A DNA stretch of 64,000 nt from Epilithonimonas sp042695135 (GTDB lineage: Bacteria > Bacteroidota > Bacteroidia > Flavobacteriales > Weeksellaceae), in the NCBI RefSeq assembly GCF_042695135.1, contig NZ_CP170547.1, positions 868,001-932,000 of the forward strand, read 5' to 3'. A model generated the notes under the pieces. The model was given only the letters and a program-made list of their open reading frames with translations. It ran no database searches and was not told the origin of the DNA. Shown piece after piece: positions 58,850 to 64,000 of the stretch (positions are counted from its first letter, which is position 1; each line of letters starts with the position of its first letter). Both the position numbers and the translations under genes were made by a program.

Positions 58850-59719
58850 GTGGTTTTGAAAATCCTCTCAATTATCATTACATATAATTCTGAAAAATGG
58901 ATTGATAAAAATATCAGTTCTATTTTGCAGGACGGATTTGTGGGTGATATTCTGGTAATTGACAATGGTTCTAATGATAACACCTTGGATATTGTAAAAA
59001 ATAATTTCCCGGGTGTAAGAATAATAAAATCCGGCGAGAATCTGGGTTTTGCAAAAGCAAATAATATCGGCTTCGAAATAGCAAAAAAAGAGTTGTATGA
59101 TTACGCTTTTTTGATCAATCACGATGGCTGGCTACTCCCGGATTTCTGGAATAATGTCTTGCCGGTTTTACAGGATCCAAAGTATCAAAAATATGGATTG
59201 CTGTCTCCGGTTCATTTGGACTCAACTGAAAAGAATCTGGATTTTGGATTCAAAAAATATGCGGGAAAGGTTTTTAAAAAGAATTTTAATACAATCTTAG
59301 ATGTAGATTTAATAAATGGTGCATTTCTGTTTATATCCCGGAAATGTCTGGAAGAAATAAAGGGTTTTGACCCTGTTTTTTTCTTTTACGGAGAAGATAT
59401 AGATCTTTGTCTGCGTGCTAAAAATAAAGGGTTTAAAATAGGAATTATCAGAAATGCAAAAGTTGTTCACGACCGTCAGGAGAGGAAAATGACAAAGGAA
59501 CGTTTACAGCTTCATTTGTTTGCAAATGCCGTTGTGCAGGTAAAATCAGATAAAAGTGATTTTCTGAAGAGTTTTGCAAAAGCCGTTTTTTCAAATGGTT
59601 CTTTTGCATTCAAAAGGAACAAATTGTTTGGTTACATTCCGGATTTGTATTTTAAAAATATATTAAAGCTGGCAAAGAATTTTCGCCTGATCAGGAACTC
59701 ATATAACAATTATAAATAA
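58850..59719 (+). CDS. Glycosyltransferase family 2 (rhamnosyltransferase-like)
   Basis: GT-A transferase of about 289 residues. The start is a GTG at 58850; the TTG at 58856 is an alternative. Blocks LSIIITYNSEKWIDKNISSI, ILVIDNGSNDNTLDIVKNNF, GENLGFAKANNIGFEIAKK and AFLINHDGWLLPDFW match the GT2 gene at 56076, so the two are paralogues. The later motif FFYGEDIDLCLRAKNKGFKI is the acceptor-side signature. Linkage unknown. Confidence 0.9.
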   Translation: MVLKILSIIITYNSEKWIDKNISSILQDGFVGDILVIDNGSNDNTLDIVKNNFPGVRIIKSGENLGFAKANNIGFEIAKKELYDYAFLINHDGWLLPDFWNNVLPVLQDPKYQKYGLLSPVHLDSTEKNLDFGFKKYAGKVFKKNFNTILDVDLINGAFLFISRKCLEEIKGFDPVFFFYGEDIDLCLRAKNKGFKIGIIRNAKVVHDRQERKMTKERLQLHLFANAVVQVKSDKSDFLKSFAKAVFSNGSFAFKRNKLFGYIPDLYFKNILKLAKNFRLIRNSYNNYK

Positions 59720-59734
59720 TCAATTGATCTGAAG

Positions 59735-60346
59735 ATGATTAAAAAGTTACGAAGATTTTTTTGGCGGTTAATGGGCGTAAATTACGATCAGTTTTTAAGA
59801 AAAATAGATTATGTTTTGCTTAAGGATGATAAGTTTACCGAAAAAGGAACGGGCACTTATGACAACGGTGCAAAAGTTTGGCGCTGGTCAGATGAAAAAC
59901 TGATTATTGGAAAATATTGTTCCATTGCAAACAACGTCAATTTCATTATGGATGATGGTTTCCACGGATTGTCACCAGTAACTTCGTACCCTTTTATTAA
60001 TAATCTGACAACCGATTCCGAATTACTGAAAATCAAAGAATCACTTGTTCAGAAAAAAGGAATTGAAATTAAAAACGATGTCTGGATCGGGATGAATGCA
60101 GTTGTTTTACCAGGTGTAGAGATCGGAAACGGCGCAGTTGTGGCTGCAGGATCTGTCGTTACCAAAGATGTCCCGGCTTATGCCGTCGCAGCAGGAGTTC
60201 CAGCAAAAATTATAAAAATGAAATATTCTGATGAAGTCATAAAAAAGCTTTTGGATATAGCCTGGTGGAACTGGAGTGAGGAAGAAATAACTAAAAATAA
60301 GAAAGATTTTTATTTATCAGTAGATGATTTTTTAAATAAATATTAA
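59735..60346 (+). CDS. CatB-type hexapeptide O-acetyltransferase, second copy
   Basis: The 203 residues form a left-handed beta helix: LIIGKYCSIANNVNFIMDDG with the catalytic His in DDGFHGLSPVTSYPF, IEIKNDVWIGMNAVVLPGVE, IGNGAVVAAGSVVTKDVPAY and GVPAKIIKMKYSDE. It is closely related to virginiamycin/chloramphenicol-type XAT enzymes but in this setting surely acts on a polysaccharide sugar. It overlaps the next gene by 1 bp (TAATG). Two such genes in one cluster suggest at least two acetylation sites. Confidence 0.9.
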   Translation: MIKKLRRFFWRLMGVNYDQFLRKIDYVLLKDDKFTEKGTGTYDNGAKVWRWSDEKLIIGKYCSIANNVNFIMDDGFHGLSPVTSYPFINNLTTDSELLKIKESLVQKKGIEIKNDVWIGMNAVVLPGVEIGNGAVVAAGSVVTKDVPAYAVAAGVPAKIIKMKYSDEVIKKLLDIAWWNWSEEEITKNKKDFYLSVDDFLNKY

Positions 60347-61479
60347 TGAGAATTTTATATTGTATTGCGTCTTTTTCAGCAAAGGGAGGCACCGAAAAAG
60401 TACTTTCCTCCAAAGCATCTTACTTTGCAGAAAACGGTCACGAAGTAACAATATTGATATCAGATCAGCACGATAAGGCATTGGCATATCCACTTTCTGA
60501 TAAGATAAAAATAACGGACCTCAAGATTACCAGTCAATTAACGGGCAAGATCAAGTTTATTGGTTTTTTTCAGAATATTCTCACACTCAGGAAGATTTAT
60601 GAGCAGGAGATCAAAAAAATAAATCCCGATGTTATTATTGTCCTGGAAAGAGGTTATGAAGATTTCATCATTCCATACATTCTCAAAGATATTCCAAAGA
60701 TCAGAGAATACCATTTTTCCAGAAAAGCATCTGAGTTTTTAGAAAGCAAACTTGCTTCTGGTCAAAAATACAAGAAGAAAATTCTACGAAAATTCTACGA
60801 ATATCATTACAAAAATTATGATAAGCTGGTTCTCCTGACAAAAAAGGATCAACAGAGCTGGAAGGATTTTTCGAATACGACCGTGATTCCCAACGTTGTA
60901 GAGTTTTCAGATCATCCTGTTTCCGAAACTATTCTGAACAGACCCAAAAATATCATTACTGTAGGAAGTATGGCAGATGACCGAAAAGGTTTTTCTGTAC
61001 TGATTAATATCTGGAGCAAGCTAGAACAGAAGTTTCCGGAATGGACCCTGAACATCTATGGAGACGGACCTTACAGAAGAAATTATGAAAAATCCATCCG
61101 TGATTTAAGCCTGAAAAATTTGATTCTGCACGGTACAACCAATCAGATTACTGAAAAATACAGCGAGTCGCAGTTATTTGTAATGACATCCAATGGAGAA
61201 GGATTACCGATGGTGATCATTGAAGCATTATCTCAGGGTGTGCCTGTCATCGCCTATGATTGCTATTGCGGACCAAGTGATATTTTAGAAAAAGATAAAG
61301 GGGGTGTATTGATAGATTTCGGGAACGAAAGTCAATTCATACAACAACTGGAATTACTGATGAAAGATGAATCATTACGAGAGGTCAAAAGCAAAGAAGC
61401 CCACGAGGTTGCCAAAAACTACGCTTTGAAGGAGATTATGCCGAGATGGATTAACTTATTTAATGAAGTGAAAAAATGA
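60346..61479 (+). CDS. Glycosyltransferase family 4
   Basis: GT-B transferase of 377 residues. The N-terminal ILYCIASFSAKGGTEKVLSS is the usual G-G-x-E loop of GT4. The donor domain shows NIITVGSMADDRKGFSVLIN, WTLNIYGDGPYRRNYEKSI and the E-x7-E motif SNGEGLPMVIIEALSQGVPV, then DCYCGPSDIL. Close in type to GalNAc/glucose transferases of capsules (GT4 GtfA/PimB-like). The next gene overlaps by 4 bp. Confidence 0.92.
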   Translation: MRILYCIASFSAKGGTEKVLSSKASYFAENGHEVTILISDQHDKALAYPLSDKIKITDLKITSQLTGKIKFIGFFQNILTLRKIYEQEIKKINPDVIIVLERGYEDFIIPYILKDIPKIREYHFSRKASEFLESKLASGQKYKKKILRKFYEYHYKNYDKLVLLTKKDQQSWKDFSNTTVIPNVVEFSDHPVSETILNRPKNIITVGSMADDRKGFSVLINIWSKLEQKFPEWTLNIYGDGPYRRNYEKSIRDLSLKNLILHGTTNQITEKYSESQLFVMTSNGEGLPMVIIEALSQGVPVIAYDCYCGPSDILEKDKGGVLIDFGNESQFIQQLELLMKDESLREVKSKEAHEVAKNYALKEIMPRWINLFNEVKK

Positions 61480-62360
61480 AAGCGAGCATAATTATTACCA
61501 CATACCATCGTCCTGTTTTTTTTAAAAAAGCAATTTTAAGCTGCATGAATCAAAAGACCAATTTTCCTTTTGAAGTTATTATAATTGATGATAACGGCGT
61601 GAATACAGGATTTCAAAAACAGACAGAAGCTATAATTCCGGAAAATAATCAGGTTGTATATCATCCGCTTGAGAAGAATTCGGGAGCCTGTATTGCAAGA
61701 AACAAAGGGGCAGAAATAGCATCGGGAGAATATCTTTTTTTTCTGGATGATGATGACGAGTTTTTACCAAACAAACTCGAGCATCAGGTCAACTTTTTGG
61801 AGTCAAATACAGAATACAACGGCTGTCTGGCTGCTTTCAAAAGAATCGATCAGCATGGGAAAGAAATCGTAGCAGACAGCAATTATCCTGTAGTCGGAGA
61901 TTTCAAAAACTTTGTGCTGAGAGGCAATTTTTTCACCCCAATGCTTTGTGTCAGAAGGGGTTCGTTTCTGGAACTCGGTGGTTTTATTGATATTCCAAGA
62001 TTTCAGGATCGTTTTTTTATGATCAATGCTTTGAAACAAGGCTATAAGTTTGCTGCATTGCAGGAACAGCTTCACATTATGTATGAGCATACCGAAGATA
62101 GAATTACATCAAAATCTGTTGATAAAACCAAAGCATCTATTTCGCAGATCAAAACCTGGATAAGCCAATATAAAAATGAGTTTTCTGACAAAGAATGGAA
62201 CAGTTTCCTAATCAGCGACCTTAGAAAAATAGCGGTTACAAGTTATAACTCGACAGAAAAAAGCATAAGAATGTCGGGAGCGTCTTATTATTTCAAAATA
62301 TTTTTGAAAACCAGAAATTTTTCAGATTTTACAATGATATTTAAAAGCTTAATTAAATAA
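61476..62360 (+). CDS. Glycosyltransferase family 2
   Basis: GT-A transferase of 294 residues: ASIIITTYHRPVFFKKAILS, FEVIIIDDNGVNTGFQKQTE, NSGACIARNKGAEIASGEYL and FFLDDDDEFLPNKLEHQ (metal site). The blocks CLAAFKRIDQHGKEIV and RGNFFTPMLCVRRGSFLELG resemble transferases that accept variable sugars. It overlaps the preceding stop by 4 bp. Sugar not predictable. Confidence 0.92.
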   Translation: MKASIIITTYHRPVFFKKAILSCMNQKTNFPFEVIIIDDNGVNTGFQKQTEAIIPENNQVVYHPLEKNSGACIARNKGAEIASGEYLFFLDDDDEFLPNKLEHQVNFLESNTEYNGCLAAFKRIDQHGKEIVADSNYPVVGDFKNFVLRGNFFTPMLCVRRGSFLELGGFIDIPRFQDRFFMINALKQGYKFAALQEQLHIMYEHTEDRITSKSVDKTKASISQIKTWISQYKNEFSDKEWNSFLISDLRKIAVTSYNSTEKSIRMSGASYYFKIFLKTRNFSDFTMIFKSLIK

Positions 62361-62369
62361 CAAATACTT

Positions 62370-63395
62370 TTGGAAATCACAGTCAGACAATCCAATCAGC
62401 TGAAGTCTATAGGCATATTAATGATGCTGTGTCTTCATTTATTCAACAAAAATTACAAAGGACTTTTTGAGCCATTATTGTTTGTAGGAAAACAGCCGCT
62501 TTCTTATTATCTCTCGTTGTTTTGTGATGCCTGCGTTCCTGTTTTTGCTTTTGTCAGCGGTTATGGATTGTACTTTAAATATCAGCAGAATAAAACAGTT
62601 TATGCAAAAGACAATTTTGTAAGACTGAAAAAGTTATACCTTAATTATTGGATCATTTTAATCATATTTCCGGTCATTATTGGATTGATTTTAAAATCCG
62701 AAGGCTATCCCGGTTACTGGGAAAAGTTTTTCCTGAATTTTTTGGGAATTAATCCTTCATACAACGGTGCCTGGTGGTTTTTTACGGTTTATGTTTTATT
62801 TGTATTGACATCGGGATTCTGGTTTTCTATTTTGGAAAAACTAAATATGATTATATTTTTAATTGCATTAGTTGGTCTTTACATATTAGGTTTTTATTTT
62901 AGAATCTATAAAACAAATCTGTTTACAAATCCGGTATTGAATTGGTTTCAAAAATATGGAGCTTTATATTTCTGCACCTTATTTCAGCTGATGCTTGGTG
63001 CTTTTGCATTAAAATATAAATGGAATAGTTTCATTTCCAAATACTTTCAAAAAGTAAAATATAAAAATCTGGTGATTTGTATAATGATTGTGATATTGGT
63101 TATTTTTCATGCATTTGTGCCGAATTTTATCATTGCACCTTTTACAGCCCTTGCATTTATCCTATTGTATTGTCAGTTTAATTTGCCTGAGAATGTTCAG
63201 AAAGGAATTGATTTTTTCACGCCGCATTCTACGAATATCTGGCTCACTCATATGTTTTTTTATATGATTTTTTTTCCGGAATTCATTTACTCTTTCAAAT
63301 ATCCGATTGTCATATTTTCCATATTGGTTTTGATTTGCGTCCTTTGTTCTTACGTTATCAATTTCATTAATCAAAAAGTCCAAAAATTAATCTGA
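62370..63395 (+). CDS. Acyltransferase family 3 membrane protein, second copy
   Basis: Integral-membrane O-acyltransferase with about ten helices. The start is a TTG at 62370 (EITVRQSNQLKSIGILMMLC). The conserved His in GILMMLCLHLFN, the FAFVSGYGLYFKY segment and the arginine-lysine motif VRLKKLYLNYW match the family, although the first motif is divergent. FFTPHSTNIWLTHMFFYMIF near the end corresponds to the last conserved block. It overlaps the next gene by 1 bp. The substrate is probably a capsular sugar. Confidence 0.85.
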   Translation: MEITVRQSNQLKSIGILMMLCLHLFNKNYKGLFEPLLFVGKQPLSYYLSLFCDACVPVFAFVSGYGLYFKYQQNKTVYAKDNFVRLKKLYLNYWIILIIFPVIIGLILKSEGYPGYWEKFFLNFLGINPSYNGAWWFFTVYVLFVLTSGFWFSILEKLNMIIFLIALVGLYILGFYFRIYKTNLFTNPVLNWFQKYGALYFCTLFQLMLGAFALKYKWNSFISKYFQKVKYKNLVICIMIVILVIFHAFVPNFIIAPFTALAFILLYCQFNLPENVQKGIDFFTPHSTNIWLTHMFFYMIFFPEFIYSFKYPIVIFSILVLICVLCSYVINFINQKVQKLI

Positions 63396-64000
63396 TGAAA
63401 CTTTTATATATAACCAATGGCATCAACGGCTCCGGCGGATTAGAGAGAGTTCTTTCTGTAAAAGCTTCTTTGCTGGCAGAAAATCATGGCTATGAAGTTT
63501 CTATTTTGGTGCTGAATCATGCCGATGAAAATCCATTTTATGAGTTCAGTTCCAGGATCAAATTTTATTCTATTGATGTAAAAGGGAATCCGCTGCAATA
63601 TATCTCGACGTACAAAAATGGTATTCAGAAAATAACTGATGAAATAAAACCTGATGTAATCTCAGTTTGCGATGATGGTCTCAAAGGTTTTTTTATTCCA
63701 AAATTTTTGAAAACCGATGCCAAAATCATTTACGAGAGACACGTCTCAAAATTAGCGGAAACTCATGCAAATCAGTCTTTTGTTCAGAAAGTTAATACGC
63801 AGATAAAATGGACATTGATGGGAATTCTGGGAAACAGTTTCAGCAAATTTGTTGTGTTGACAGATGGCAATAAAAAAGAATGGACATCTCTGAAAAATCT
63901 TGAAGTTCTTCCTAACCCCTTGTCTTTTTATCCGAAAGAATCATCAAGTCTGGATTCCAAAAAAGTCATTTGTGTGGGTAAGATTTCTTTCCAAAAAGGG
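63395..64000 (+). CDS. Glycosyltransferase family 4, truncated by the window edge
   Basis: My own reading from the ATG at 63395 (overlapping the previous TGA) gives MKLLYITNGINGSGGLERVL, a G-G-x-E-type N-terminal loop of GT4 enzymes, followed by KIIYERHVSKLAETHANQSF and KFVVLTDGNKKEWTSLKNLE. The start of the donor domain is NPLSFYPKE and VICVGKISFQKG. 202 codons are visible and the signature E-x7-E lies beyond the window. It resembles the gene at 60346-61479. Confidence 0.88.
   Translation, partial: MKLLYITNGINGSGGLERVLSVKASLLAENHGYEVSILVLNHADENPFYEFSSRIKFYSIDVKGNPLQYISTYKNGIQKITDEIKPDVISVCDDGLKGFFIPKFLKTDAKIIYERHVSKLAETHANQSFVQKVNTQIKWTLMGILGNSFSKFVVLTDGNKKEWTSLKNLEVLPNPLSFYPKESSSLDSKKVICVGKISFQKG

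Overview
The window looks like chromosomal DNA of a flavobacterium of the Chryseobacterium/Epilithonimonas type. The grounds are the low GC content, Bacteroidota promoter boxes (TTTG, then TAnnTTTG) in place of Shine-Dalgarno signals, an ssrA tag reading GNEEFALAA, a short NrdA without an ATP cone, PorT-like barrel and carboxypeptidase-like-domain proteins, and interspersed non-coding repeats. Species and database identities were not computed.

Layout. (1) 1-4490: an accessory stretch with a 3'-truncated cysteine desulfurase, three orphan genes (one DUF6943-like) and gene debris. (2) About 4491-32632: a roughly 28 kb integrative mobilizable element in the 3' end of the tmRNA gene. Its imperfect 25-bp att repeats lie at 4491-4515 and 32608-32632. 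It carries a tyrosine integrase, an excisionase-like HTH protein, a primase-helicase, a toprim protein, iteron-like repeats, an oriT-like inverted repeat, a MobC-like protein and a relaxase, but no conjugation pore. Its cargo is an arsenic operon (ArsR, DUF6428, phosphoesterase, GcvH, ACR3), a zinc/cadmium module (Cys-rich protein, CzcA-TolC fusion, CzcB, P-type ATPase), a sigma factor/Cas12f-like operon, and a divergent copper module (Cys-rich protein, HMA-DUF3347, DUF305, DUF3347, haem-binding protein, multicopper oxidase fused to a CopB-like barrel). (3) 32610-42231: core genes ssrA, nrdB, nrdA, a DUF72 protein, glyA, recX and a porin-like protein, separated by repeat-rich gaps. (4) 42280-64000: one long capsule operon with Wza-like and Wzc-like proteins, a Wzm/Wzt ABC exporter, NeuB- and NeuA-like nonulosonate genes, glycosyltransferases, O-acetyltransferases and two tandem WbsX proteins. 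It runs off the window.

The most interesting system is the two-gene operon at 23885-25796. An ECF-like sigma factor is followed 1 nt later by a 364-residue Cas12f/TnpB-like protein whose RuvC Asp and Glu are replaced and whose zinc-ribbon/RuvC-III end is missing. It is therefore predicted to be an RNA-guided DNA binder, not a nuclease. Directly downstream lies a run of hairpins ending in GTACAAC followed by a possible guide. The first 8 nt of that guide recur upstream of the sigma gene, in the orientation that would fire transcription into the operon. From memory, this architecture matches recently described Bacteroidota RNA-guided transcription systems (nuclease-dead Cas12f plus sigma-E). 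Here it sits on a mobilizable metal-resistance island, which is what deserves a second look.
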